From contig MNCI01028834.1 in assembly GCA_015680685.1 (NCBI GenBank), positions 1-64,000 of the forward strand: a stretch of DNA of 64,000 nt, written 5' to 3'. This DNA is from Gnetum montanum. Lineage: Eukaryota; Streptophyta; Gnetopsida; Gnetales; Gnetaceae. The position numbers and the translations under genes were made by a program. Under the pieces are notes generated by a model. It ran no database searches and had not been told where the DNA came from. It was given only the letters and a program-made list of their open reading frames with translations. Shown piece by piece: positions 46,031-57,559 of the stretch. The stretch's first letter is position 1; each line of letters opens with the position of its first letter.

Positions 46031-46321
46031 TGTTGAGGTGAAATGAGTTTTCATGTTTTTTCCTTATCTGATGTTTCTCTTTTTTGTTTTTAAGAATTGA
46101 TGTTATCCTTCTTGCTTTTTTCTTTGGAATTTTAGTTTTCTATTTTTCAGAAATCAATAAACATAAAATTAAGTTGATGTTTAACTCAATGTAACTTGTA
46201 CTCTTTTCTACTCGTAATTTGGGCATTACTAAGGTTAAGCACAAGATGTAACTTAGATTCTCTTTTACTTGTAATCTAGGTATTACTAAAGTTAAGCACT
46301 AGAAAATCAAGAGAGACTTTG
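46031..46321 (+). repeat. Copia 3' LTR, truncated by a gypsy LTR
   Basis: Matches the 5' LTR from 'tgttga' through 'aaaatcaagaga.act' and stops at 46321. The remaining roughly 220 bp of LTR (starting 'ttataaataaaag' in the 5' copy) is not seen to the right within the window. Confidence 0.75.
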
Positions 46322-47222
46322 TGATGAGTGATGGTGTATCCCAACACTTTACTCTACAAGTCACAACTATTCACATGTGACTAGATCGTAATCTGTGGAT
46401 GGACAATGTAATTATGATAGGAGTTGATATTAGGCTTGTGATTGTTATCTTCTCACTTTGAGTTAGTGAAATTTGATTGTATGGTTTAACTCACAGTGAG
46501 ATATATGATATGTGATATTGTAAGGCTAAGATTACTCCTAGTGATAAACATGATTAAAAATGAAATTAAAGTCTAAGTCTAAGTAATACAAATATGGAAA
46601 TCTATTCTATCATAGTAGTGATGAGTATTCAGTCCTAGTTTGATGATCATGTCTTAGGCTTGTGTAATTATCATTGGGATTACCAAGTAAAATGACTCCT
46701 AAGTAAATCAAGTGAGACCAGTACTAGGTTATCAAATAACTAAACTTAAACACTCAAATCCAGGCATACCCATTTCACTTAACCAATGAGCATGAAAAGT
46801 AAAGTACTTTGAAATGTAAAGGATTAAACTAAGAAAATAGGAAAATTATGCTAAGTAAACAAAAGGAAAAAAGAACTAAGGGAATGCTACAATGATGCAA
46901 AATAGTCTTGATCTTTATTATTGATCATGAACCGTTCCCAAGTAGAATTCACACAAATAAAGACTTTGTTTAACTACTAACACCACACTATGGGCATTCA
47001 CGCTATCTCTAAGACTAGAAAATAAAATTGCAAGATTTTGGTTAAAGTTTGATGAAACATTATTATCCCTTTTGCAACCAAGTATCAATATTTATAGGGC
47101 TGCATAGCTCCCAAGAAATCAAATCAATGATGATGTAGCATGATCTATGATATTGTAGCTATGATGTCATTAATACGATGTTATAAATATGATATCACAT
47201 GTGGAAAAAAATGGCTTTATCA
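46322..47222 (-). repeat. Third Athila-like LTR (901 bp), minus orientation
   Basis: Plus-strand start 'tgatgagtgatggtg' and end 'gctttatca', parallel to the nested LTRs. The sequence after it ('tacccccacaactaactgg') aligns with that following the nested element's 3' LTR ('tacccacatgact'). This is therefore a 3' LTR whose element extends to the right. A minus-strand TATA box 'tataaatatt' lies at 47087-47096. Confidence 0.7.
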
Positions 47223-47650
47223 TACCCCCACAACTAACTGGAAACTCATCATTGAGTTAAAACAAAATAAGAATAGAGTCCCTTACAAAATTAAGAGGAA
47301 GATATGACCTAACATGACTTAACTATTTACATGACTCTAAATGTTGAATTAGTGTTTTTACAAAAATGGAAATAGTTGACATTAACAAAAAAATGAAAAC
47401 AAAAAAATAAAAATGAAGTAGCCCAATGTAGTTTTCAAGTTCTAGGTAGTGGAGGCTCCTCCATTAGCTTCCTCCCTTTATCATTAGGCTTTTGAAACTA
47501 GCATATGTTGAGGAACACTTGGAGCTTTTCTTCTTGTATCCTAGGATTATTTATAATCCATGAAAATTATGAAATGTTGGATGAAGTTGGTAAATCCCAT
47601 AGGCATTGCAGTTACAAGAACATCTTGTTGGCTTTAACATACCATGCTAT
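47223..47650 (-). other. 3' region adjoining the third LTR
   Basis: Begins with the conserved post-LTR segment and then becomes A-rich. No gene is supported. Confidence 0.4.
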
Positions 47651-50170
47651 GAATTGTCATCACTCTTCTTCAAATTTCCTAGCCATCTTTATTAATTCTT
47701 GGTAATCCATCATCTAGAGTGCTAAGTTTATTGTAAGATCCTTTTGTCCTTGGTAGTTATCCTTTATTAGTTCAAGTTTTAAGTTTGCTACATGCAACTT
47801 CTACAAGGCATCTTTTCAATTAGAAAACTTTTTCTCATACATAGCATACACAACTACTACCTATTTCATAACCTCATTGAAAATCCATCCTACTATCAAC
47901 ATGGTTAAGTTAGTGTACTGCAGGTTAGCTAACCCCATGTACTTTGTTAAGTCCTTGATCTATAGGTCCTTATTATTTATCTCAGTTTAGTGGACATGGG
48001 CTAGGTTATCCAATTACATAGTGATGGAATTAATTTTGGATTTTTCCATCTAGATTTCTTTTTCATTTATCTACTTGTACATTCACACTTGGTTCCTAAA
48101 ATGCTTCTTAATCTTCTTGTTATTCTTTGCCTTGTTTTGCCACATGCTTATTTCAATAGCAAACATCTAATGGATGACATGTACTTCCTCCATTAATAAG
48201 GTTTTATTCTCATAGGCCAATCTATTCATGTCTTAGTTGACATGAATGAACTGTTCTCGTAGTTAATGAATGCTTTCTTCAAGAACATTCTTTTGATTTT
48301 TAATATTAGTCAACCTAGTTTTATCTACATCAAGCTTCTTGTTTTCCTCTTCAAGGGTAGTGAGAGTTTTTGCATTTGCATATGTTTAAACTTCTACTAC
48401 TAAGGCATTCTACACAACCTTCTCTTTCTCCATCTCCACCTATATGTTATGGGTAACTAGCTACCTTGCTTGGTTAGCTCTAAACTATTCAAGTTGGCTT
48501 GGGGCAATAAATTGTATAGGATCCCTTTTCTCTGCTCTTAGGGCTACCAATTTAGCCTATAATCTCTACACTTCATTTTCAACATGCTTTATCCTTATCT
48601 TTGCCATCACTAGCTTTTTTTTAATGCCTATCAAATTAAACTACAATACAGTAATATCATTAGGAATATCAAAGAGATTTTGCATGACTTGGCTCATCTG
48701 TAGCAATTTTTCAAGGATGTTCCCATGTTCTACTGGTGTCATTGAGGTACTAACTAGCATTTAAACATATCGAGCTCTAGAAATATCATCCAATGGCATA
48801 ATGAAAATATTGAATGATTCCTTGATATGCTTGGTTATTATCTCTATTACTCCTACTACATCCTAGTGTTGCATGACCACAACTATGGCACCCCCACTAG
48901 TTTCTAGCATCACTTGGAAGGATGCAGTGTTCCTTGATATTTATTGTATCTAATCCTCTTTTCCTCCTACTACAAATATACTTTCCTACTTCTAGGTCCT
49001 ATGGAAATTGTAGGCCATATGGAGCTCTCTCTAACTCTATATAACTCTATATAGGGCAAAGCCATCCCTTGCTTTCTATCTAATGGTATATGCAATTTGG
49101 CAAAGATACCTCTTTGAGGGATGGTGTTGGTGGAGCTGGTTACTCAAGTATATGACCTACAACTATTGAATCATTGGATCCTACCTATTGTTGCTAACTA
49201 GTAGCTAGAATGTTATCACCTTGTGTAGATCTTGATCCCCCTCAATGCCTATTAGATTCTCTAGCTGAACTTTCTTAAGAGGCACTAGCTTTGATATTTT
49301 AGCATATGATGCATTCTAGGCCTTTTTTGGAACATCATTGATGTAACTTAAGATCCTTGTTTTATTTCATAGCTTTTTGATTAATCAAGGGAATCACAAT
49401 GTTAGTTTCGATGCATTCTTCTCCTGAAACCTTCTCTGGATCTCTAGGAAGAGAAAATGCACAATGTTGGTATTAAAGTTCTACACCAAAATTACAATTC
49501 ATCTAGCTATGTATGTTGAGATCTTGTTAAGTCTCTTTGTTGGGAACAAATGATAGGTTTGAAGCTTAAATTAGATCTTTAATTTAGCAGTGACCTCACT
49601 ATAGTCCCTATCTTCCTTTCCATAGGCTCTCAATACCCACAACTTATTAGCATTAGTGTAGAACCTTATAGAGATTTGTATGATGTTGGCTTTGACATTT
49701 GGTATATTTAAGGCCTTTGCAATTACATTAATAGAGTATGGCATTGATACTCCTTCAATTTTCACTATTGCATCATCTTAATTGTTTCACCAAAACTAAT
49801 ATACCTCTCCTAGGTACCATTCAACATTGTTGAACAAGGTCAACCATAAGGAAGACACTTGGAGTTATGTCTTAATAGCTTTTGGGGAAAACTCTATGAA
49901 TGTCTGAAAGTTTAACTCCAAAATGATTATGGACATTATGGATTTCTCTTGGATGGCTTGGAGGTATGAAAAACCATCAAATTTCATGTTAAAACCTTCA
50001 TTTTTTAACCTGGGACAAGGACTCATTGTAAATGTGGAATATGTAGACCAAGAGCTACATTCTTGCATGATTTACATTTTTGACCTCAAAAAAGTCTTCA
50101 AAAGTTATTCTTTCCTTATTTCCCAAGTAGAAATAGGTATCCCATGTCCATATCTAGGCTTGGGAAGGCA
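47650..50170 (-). pseudogene. Retroelement accessory ORF with coiled-coil C-terminus (copy B)
   Basis: Read on the minus strand from about 50070: Y-L-Q-A-I-Q-E-K-S-I-M-S-I, then E-W-Y-L-G-E-V-Y, then KIEGVSMPYSINVIAKALN (49571-49765) and Y-H-L-F-P-T-K-R-L-N-K-I-S-T-Y. The distal part (48130 to 47650) is Lys/Glu/Asn/Leu-rich with heptad-like spacing, for example K-L-H-V-A-N-L-K-L-E-L-I-K-D-N-Y. I read that as a coiled coil. Interruptions are nearly all TAG or TAA at Gln positions. The N-terminal half resembles the 'putative plant transposon protein' ORFs of plant elements; the function is unknown. 48538-49965 is duplicated at 1-1396. It may be the envelope-position ORF of the third Athila-like element. 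Confidence 0.5.
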
Positions 50171-50248
50171 AAAATGCCTTTAGAATGGCTAAAAATGGCA
50201 TTTTCATGGGGTTTTGTAGGGGTATATCCCCAACTACGCTAGAGCCAG

Positions 50249-50344
50249 TTTTAGTAGTCACAGTAACTCCATTTTTAGTAGTCACTATAACTACACTTTT
50301 AGTAGTCATAGTAACTACATTTTTAGTAGTCATAGTAGCTACAC
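50249..50344 (+). repeat. Four 24-bp tandem repeats
   Basis: Unit 'ttttagtagtcatagtaact' plus 'acat' or a variant, four times in a row, with single-base differences. Confidence 0.85.
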
Positions 50345-50548
50345 CTAGCATAGTCTCCACCAAGATCCAATAGAAGTAAAACATTGGGATTTTGGACTTT
50401 CTAATTTTCCAACAACAGCTAGCATCATCATTTCAAGTCAACACCAATAAGCATAGACAACATTCTCTACCAAGAATGACACTTTTTGATGGATTTCATC
50501 ATTTCTATAATTTTCAACATCTTCAGCATAGCCTACCAAGGCTAGCAT

Positions 50549-50830
50549 AGTCACAAAATTCTATTTACTTTTTATATAAATGGATGGGTTTTATGGATGT
50601 AGTCCATTTCAAACTTACAACAAATAGCAACTACACTAATAGTATATGACTGTTGACCACTACCAGCATAGTGAAAGCATTGCCAATGTAGTCACGAAAT
50701 TATATTTACTATTTATGATAAAAATATTTTTGTAAGTGTAATCCATTCCAAAATTACCATAAATAGCAACTATGCTGATAGTAGATGACCAACTACACTC
50801 GTAGTAGATGACTATTATAATCCACAATCA
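50549..50830 (+). repeat. Diverged tandem duplication of about 141 bp
   Basis: 'agtcac.aaatt.tatttact', 'gtaatccatt' or 'gtagtccatt', and 'aaatagcaacta' recur at the same spacing in both halves. Confidence 0.6.
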
Positions 50831-51667
50831 ATGCTAATTTGTTAGCAATCAATGGTAGTCAATGATAGTCCTAAAAATGACAATCCTAAACCAATAACTA
50901 TCCAACATCAACACCATATAATAGTTTCAAACTTTGGACATTTACATCCTATAAAACAATTCTAGCAATTTGGCATTTTCAACCTTCACAGCAGTTCCAA
51001 ACCTCCATCATCCATCAAATGCATTTGCAAACCAACTACACTTTCAATAGTAGATACTGGCACTATGTTGGGAATAGACACTTCCATGTAATTTCCATTA
51101 CACTGAAATTCTAAATTCATTCCTATTCTCACATTACAGTCATGGTGGAAACTAATGGAAAGTTGCAAAAAATCTAAGCTAGGAAGAAACTAGATCGTGG
51201 AGTAGTGCCTTCTCCAATGGACTTCAAGCATCAATAAGCAACTTTTTGTGCCCTTGGAAAAAAATTATACATCATGAATACAATTCTTTTATACCAATTA
51301 TAAATTTGGTTGTTTATGTTATGCAAGTTTTGGTCTTTATTTCCATTTCTACGCTTATTTTTATAACTACAGTTCTATTTCCATTTTTGTTGTTAGTAGG
51401 CCATTTCTATTCCCATTTTCATTCTTATTCCCATTTACTTTTCCTTTTTTTTTTCTCTTTTTGATTTTTTCTACAATGATGTTTGCATTTCCAAAAATGC
51501 TCCTATTTACACTTCATAAGTCCCTAGATGATTGGCAAAACCATCTAGGGTACCTTAAATCCTGGTTTTGAAGGCCCTTGGGATTCAGGATTAAAACTAT
51601 TTTGATGCTTGAATATTTCATTTTTTCCCCATTTCAACAATCGAGATTATCAACTCCAACAGTTTTC

Positions 51668-51686
51668 TGGTGCTAGAAGAATGGCC
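51668..51686 (+). promoter_or_regulatory. Primer binding site of the Tat-like element
   Basis: 'tggtgctagaagaatggcc' begins 7 bp after the LTR end, exactly as in element 4 (27683-27701). The site type is the G-C-T-A-G-A-A-G-G-A form I associate with some Tat-branch gypsy elements. Confidence 0.6.
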
Positions 51687-51860
51687 TCCACCCAAATTCT
51701 AAGCTACAAACTCATTTTAGTCATTTCTATTCTTTCATCATATTTGTAAAACCAGTGCTTCCTATTTGACCTTCTGCCATAAGTCTTGATGTGATAGTAG
51801 AAATATAGTTGGGTTTTGCTAGACATTCCTACATATTTCCATTCTACTACAACACCTATT

Positions 51861-51970
51861 CCATTTTCTATCATTCCATTTTCTAGCAATCCATTTTCTG
51901 TCATTTCATTTTCTAGCATTTCATTTTCTATCATTCCATTTTCTGGCATTCCATTTTTTGGCATTCCTTT
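51861..51970 (+). repeat. 15-bp minisatellite in the leader
   Basis: Seven units of 'ccattttctagcatt' with 1-2 base variants, plus a partial unit. The period is a multiple of three, so both strands appear open and yield repeat-peptide ORFs (51704-51976 minus and 51816-52133 plus), which I do not treat as genes. Confidence 0.9.
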
Positions 51971-52479
51971 TAGCATAGTACCTACTATGATGTCTATTTT
52001 CCATCCAGTAAGTATACCTATTTTTTATTTTTCATTTTTATCATTTAGTAGTCATCCTCTACTACCCTGCTACTTTTGGTCTACCATGTTAAAAGATTCC
52101 TCTGCTTACTATGATTTTTACCAAAAAAAGTAAAAACATGAAAGACTCAATTTTCAACATGTCATTTTAATAGTCAACCAAGTTTCCTTACAACTATATC
52201 AAAAATGGGTCAAATTAATATCACATGAGGGTTTATGACCCCAAAGATCAAACCATGATGGAATGTAGTCAATCCCTAGGAATTCAAGGACAAAGTCCTA
52301 GTTTCGCAGCAATAAATGAAGAGCACTATAACTTCATTTATGCCAAGATCCAAGTTGTCATGTTGATTCCATGAGTGGAAGTAGAAGGCAAAAGGGCATT
52401 CAGGCTCATCCATCAGAATGGAAAAGAGTATATTCCCTCCCCCTACAACCAAATACCCCTTAACAACATCTACACTAGC

Positions 52480-54230
52480 ATCATAGCCCTCCTCATTAAG
52501 GTTAACAAAGACAATCGAAAGGCTACCTCCAATGGGCAACTAGAAGAGGAAGATGAATTCAAGGCAAATTCTGAGCCTAAAACCATTTTGGCAGGGACCT
52601 TTTCAATAAGCGACTCCCAAGGTCATAGTACCCACCTGTACCCCCTTTACCTATTCTTCTAGACATGTCCCACCTCCTTCATCCCCATTTTACCTGATCA
52701 TGTTCGAATCCATAGCAATCATCACCACACACCAAGCATAATTACTGTCATAGCTAACTTCCTTTCATCTCTTCATGCCTTTTTCCATCCATCCTAAGTT
52801 AGTACAACCAATGTTAATGGTGGCTACTACTAACCCATTCACTAGCCATGTGGAATCCACCACAAGACCTCAAGCAACCTAAGGATCATACATCCTTTTT
52901 ATTCCATTTGTGCCCCAAGTACTAGCACAAATGTCCTTCTCCTTTTTTGGCGTACAAACCATAGCTATGATGCAACCTATACCCTTTGTCTTACAACCAA
53001 TAGCAAGATCACATGCATTGTAACCCATGCCTCAACCCTTCATCCAAACCTCACAACCAATAGGGGCATCCGAAGGACTAGATCAAGATTTCAAAATGAT
53101 CCATGACATGACTAAAGAGTTAAGAAAACTTAAAGCCTTAACATCCTAAACTATGAATATAATGGACTTCTACCAATATGATCCCATTAGACCTATAGTC
53201 CCATAGCTAACTCTTCCTCCTGGTGTCCCCATTCCATAGTTCATCAAATACAACAATGATGGTAATCAAAATGCTTACCTAATTACCTTATGCTCTGAGC
53301 ACTTTTTCTTGTAGGCTTGGCCACATACTATCATGCAAATCTTTCCTAAGTCCTTAGTTGGAAAAGCACTCAACTAGTACCATGCCTTTACAAGAGGATC
53401 CATATCCTCTTTTGATGAGTTAATTTTGCAATTTATTAATCATTTCAAGTATAACTTGAAACATGATACCATGCTTGACCAACTAATGAAGGTCAAGCAA
53501 GGATCCCTTAAGCCAATGCAAAAGTTCATCCAACGATGGAACACTCTACTCAATGAAATTCTAGAGCCAATAGCTAAGACACATCTCTTATCCATTTTCA
53601 AAGGGACCATTAAGAATTTTCTAAAATTGAAATCATATTATCTTGATCCACGGTCTCTTAGTTAAGCCTTTTCCTAGACTAAGAACATAGAGGATTTCAT
53701 AGAAGCCAATCAAAACCCTACTTACATGGCATACAAAAAGCAACATTCAATAAAATACAAGAAAAAGGGTAGGCAAAATAATGTGGTTGTAGTAACTATA
53801 ATCAAGGAGAGTAAGCCAACTAACTAGGGGCCCAAGAATACCCAACCTAAGGCCTCGGCTACCAAAACAAATAACCAACCTTTAACCTCTAGGGCCACCA
53901 CGTCAACTAATTCTAAGCCTAAGTTCATGAAAAAATACTTATCCAACTATACCAAGATACCCCTCAAGTTGTCAGTACTTTTAGAATAACTATTAAAGAG
54001 CAGTAGTATTCAATACAAGAAAATGACCAAGAATGTCTGCAAAAGTCATGATAGGTTATGTGAAATAGCCAAAGACCCCACTCAAGTGATCAAAGATAAT
54101 CTTCTAGTACCCAAATACTTTAAGCTCAACCACTTTTTCTATTATCATCAATTGCCAAGACATGATACTAATTATTGGCTTACACATGATACTAATTATT
54201 GGCTTACATTGAAGGATAATTAATAAGGAT
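52480..54230 (+). pseudogene. Tat-like gag, broken
   Basis: A long frame with few stops includes the capsid segment L-V-G-K-A-L-N near 53355, F-T-R-G-S-I-S-S-F-D-E-L and ORF 53426-53665 (MQFINHFKYNLKHD, then I-Q-R-W-N). These match the gag of plant gypsy elements (W-Y-x-x-L-x-x-G-S-I-x-x-F-x-D-L ... F). A nucleocapsid-like end near 54110-54210 reads Y-Y-H-Q-L-P-R-H-D-T-N-Y-W, where the family has C-x-Y-H-x-x-x-G-H-D-T-x-x-C, so both Cys are gone. The N-terminus is uncertain; ORF 52375-52662 overlaps in another frame. Confidence 0.7.
54161..54208 (+). repeat. Perfect 24-bp tandem duplication inside the nucleocapsid motif
   Basis: 'catgatactaattattggct' plus 'taca' occurs twice in succession, duplicating H-D-T-N-Y-W-L-T in frame. 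Confidence 0.9.
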
Positions 54231-54819
54231 GAATTGGTGTTAGACACATCCATCTTATTAGGCCTTAAAATTAGTTGATGCACATATACAAGGACTTTTT
54301 GAATTCCAAAAATAATTCATACATTATAATAGTGTTCAACATTGATGACAATTAGATACCTATGAGGGAGTCATTCGTGATTTGAGTCTCCCTTCGCAAC
54401 GAAAGGGGCTCTTCAACTTCTACCAAATTAAGACCCCCTTTTTTGTAAGCATATCATTACAAATGCCTCCTAATGAGCCTTTTTTCATTAGGGTATACTA
54501 GCCCTTTATAACACAACTTCCCTCCACCACAAAACAACCCCCCATGGTGACCAATGCAACATCTTCTTCCTCGCAACCAACTAGGGGTAATAAGAAATTT
54601 CCCTATAAACAATGGAAGAAAGTTATACAGAAAGCCAAGAACAACACTAATAAGTAGAAAAATTCAAGGAAACAAGTGTACCTGCCTAATTCCACTCCCA
54701 TTTCATCCATTCCTATGAATTCTACAACCCAGGCTACTTCAACAAGTAAACGACAAGAGGAACCAAAACTAGAAGAAGAAAAAAGAGAGGCTAGAACACA
54801 ATGAAAACCCAAGCGTGAA

Positions 54820-55790
54820 GTTCATATTTTGGGGTGCATAGAGGAAGTTAGAAACAACATATCAACTAATAACAACAAATACTTCCTTGATACAATGAAA
54901 TAGATTAAGCAATCGCTCAAACAAAAGAACACAACCTTAAGCATATATGACCTAATCATAACTTCTACTACTTACCATGAGGCATTAGTTAAGATGTTGA
55001 CCTTCATTCCTATTAGTGTGGACATCCCTACTAATGAAGAGGCAATCCATGTACTTATGGTATCCTATTCACCTAGGGAATCGAAGTCAACATCACTAAT
55101 GTTTCATGAGAGTAAAGTCAAGACAAACCCCTAAAATGATGAAGTAACCAAGGCACCTCTCTTTATAACCATACAAGTTGGGCAATATAAAGTACATAGG
55201 TGCATGTAGATGATGGGGTGAAAATTAATTTCATATCCTATACCATCGTTGAACATTTGGACCTAATGAAACATACAATGACCTCAGCCCTTAGATGCTT
55301 TAATGGATTGTAGGTTGCAGTCAAATATCTCATTTGATTAGATTTTGTAATAGGGGAGCAATTCCCTACAATAATAAATTTCTTAGTGGTAGAGGAGACA
55401 CCAAGATTTAATGTCATCCTGGAAAGATCTTGGTTGGTATAATTATGGGATGTATCTTCACCCATTCATCAAGAAATCCATTTGGATTATGAGGTAGGTG
55501 AAATCGTTATTCATAATAAAGAACAATCCCCTTAGTTCTTAACAATGTTGATGTAAGCAAGGGTCCAAAATGGAGCTTCAGGAAGAAACTCTTTTTGTTA
55601 GCCATAAAATCAAAAAGGTTTATGTAGCCAAAGAGGCCAAAACAAATGATGATGAGCTCATTAATGTGTCATGGGGAGAGCTCCCCTTCAGCATTGTCAA
55701 TGAAGGAAATGGACAATATAAAATGGTGCAAAATAATCCATATGCCATTTCCATTCTCTTAAAGATTAGTAAAAACTTGCATAAGTGATA
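54820..55790 (+). pseudogene. Tat-like protease region
   Basis: Frames read V-H-I-L-G-C-I-E-E-V, then L-S-I-Y-D-L-I-I-T-S, then A-P-L-F-I-T-I-Q-V-G-Q-Y-K-V-H. The last piece matches the stretch that leads into the Tat-type protease (P-L-x-V-T-x-x-I-x-x-x-x-V-x-R-x-L-V-D-G-G). The active site near 55205 reads V-D-D-G-V-K-I-N-F-I-S after a frameshift, where the family has V-D-G-G-A-x-V-N. Later R-F-N-V-I-L-E-R-S-W-L resembles Y-N-x-I-L-G-R-x-W-L. The final open frame 55570-55788 ends without entering an RT. Confidence 0.65.
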
Positions 55791-56450
55791 TATGCTCCTA
55801 ATCCTTCCTATACCCTATGTGCTTACAACATTGCAACCATATGTACTTATAGCCCAATAGCCTAGTTTCTACATTATTTACCTTTGTATTTGCAACCTTG
55901 TTTTTCTTTACATTGATTTATTTATTTTCCTATAGCTTACAATTTTCTTTTTTTCTTTTACTTTTAAAGCCTATTTCTTTTTGTTCAAAAAAGACAAAAA
56001 CATCATCAAAATTCTAAAACCAACAAAATTCATAAAAATTTATAAAACATGAAATATCCAAAAATATGCATTTTCATGGCCTTAAACTAGCAAATACCAC
56101 ATGGCCTACCATGGCCTAAAACTAAAAAAAACAATATAACTTATTTTTTCTTTAGTTTATAATGTCATTGCATAACCATTTTAACCTTCTATTGCATGAC
56201 AACCAAGTCTCTCCAATGTGGCCTATAAAGATAGATTTCAACATAGAACCATAACATAAACAAAACTATAAATTCATAATCAAATTTAAAGCTTAAAATT
56301 TGAAACTAAAATTAAAGCTAAAATATCCATAATATCAAAAACATATCCAAATAAACCATCCAAAAAAAATTTCACTAACACTAGTCATACATCATCAACA
56401 ACATGAAATCAAAACAATTGAAACTAAAAAGCAAATGAGGGAACTAAGGA
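55791..56450. other. AT-rich gap where pol would be expected
   Basis: T-rich then A-rich sequence with no RT, RNase H or integrase motif on either strand that I can see. It separates the sense gag-protease from the antisense coding block. Confidence 0.55.
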
Positions 56451-56459
56451 GCATCTCAT

Positions 56460-57430
56460 TGATGAGGTGTAGCATCATCTTCACCCTCACCACTAGGGCA
56501 GCCAATCTCTTCTAGTGTCTATAACATAACATAAAGCTAATTAGTAATCAATGCACACTGAGACAAAATACATAACTTAAATACAAACAAAACCAAAACT
56601 AAAGGTAAGCAAACTTAAGGTGGTTCCGAAGCTACATGTACTTTGGGGATGTTTTGAAGACCAATCTCTAGATGGTGGAGGAGTTGGTCTTCAAACATGT
56701 TGGCCCAGTCCACATCCCCAAGATCAATACCCATTATGATATTACTCCTGTCAATGTCACTCCATGTAGGAGGCTCGTGCAAGGACATGGCAGTGGATGT
56801 TTCCCCTAATGTAGTAGTGATCTGATTGGTAGGAGAGTTATCTACAATCATGTTCTTTACAAATATTTTATAGACCTCATCCACATTGATGCTCATATTG
56901 AATATTTTAACTTCTATCTCTCAGTAGACTCATCCTTTAGCCAATTACGATAAGCATCCAATTCCACTTTGTTCATTTATTTACAATTCTTTTTTATACG
57001 ACCCCACTCAAGGATCCAACCATAGTAATCTTTCCACTCACCAACCTTGTGGTTGATAAGATAAATTTGAAGCTTTTATTCTACTACTTTTTTGACAAGG
57101 GCAACCTTACCTTGGACCACACTCCAATAACATGCCCAAGTTATCTCCTTGGTGTTCAAGGAGTCTTTGTTGTCCACTTGGGTTTCTATGAAATCTCTGT
57201 GATCCTTGAGGTATATCACCTCCTCTTTCAACTTCTTATTCTCCACTTACAATGCTACAACTTGTTTCCATATGAACTCATTACATTGGCTACATTCCCA
57301 TAGGGACTTAGCACATGATAGTGCACATCTAGTGGCACCCTCATATAGTGCATGTGGGACATTCTCTAAAACAAAAGGTAATAAAGGAAATATGTCAACC
57401 TTAACTGCCTTTTCAGGATCTCATCTAAGT
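56460..57430 (-). pseudogene. Antisense coding block, distal part (coiled coil and acidic end)
   Basis: On the minus strand: V-D-I-F-P-L-L-P-F-V-L-E-N-V-P-H-A-L near 57390, C-A-K-S-L-W-E-C-S-Q-C-N-E-F-I-W-K, then V-E-N-K-K-L-K-E-E-V-I-Y-L-K-D-H (coiled-coil-like), then W-K-D-Y-Y-G-W-I-L-E-W-G. The last piece, 56896-56615, opens MSINVDEVYKIF and ends I-G-L-Q-N-I-P-K-V-H-V-A-S-E-P-P. It is acidic, with an I-D-L-G-D-V-D-W segment. I do not recognise the family. The few stops are Gln-type. Confidence 0.45.
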
Positions 57431-57559
57431 TTAGGAACTATAATCAACATAAAATAATGTCCAACAAACAAAACCACTTGGTAACAAAAACTACATAACC
57501 ATGGAAATCAAATAAAAGACTAAAAATATAAAATATAAAATTATAAAGGTAAAAAGAGT

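Larger units (their letters stand above)
30855..46321 (+). mobile_element. Ty1/copia element split by a nested gypsy insertion
   Basis: The left part (30855-33650) has the 5' LTR, gag, protease and integrase. The right part (44390-46321) has RT, RNase H, polypurine tract and the start of the 3' LTR. Integrase before RT defines the copia order. The reading frame context is interrupted precisely at 33650 by a 10.7-kb element with an ACAAG duplication and resumes at 44390. The 3' LTR is itself cut at 46321 by another gypsy LTR. Gag is close to the UBN2-type plant copia gag. All ORFs carry stops, but RT keeps its catalytic Y-V-D-D. Confidence 0.88.
50180..51661 (+). repeat. Probable 5' LTR region of the Tat-like element, with internal repeats
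   Basis: The right boundary is set by '...caactccaaca' at 51661, followed by a 6-bp spacer and PBS. The left boundary is unknown. The segment contains four 24-bp repeats (50249-50344) and a 141-bp duplication (50549-50830), and a T-rich run near 51290-51470 whose ORF is composition-driven. Confidence 0.4.

Noticed and set aside
51246-51464. Hydrophobic ORF in the LTR-like region
   Set aside because: Runs through a T-rich tract; the apparent membrane protein is compositional.
51704-52133. ORFs of repeated E-N-G-M or I-P-F-S peptides
   Set aside because: By-product of the 15-bp minisatellite, open on both strands, no flanking domain.
57049-57457. Plus-strand ORFs over the 57-kb region
   Set aside because: They overlap in opposite sense the better supported minus-strand frame with coiled-coil character and shared Gln-type stops.
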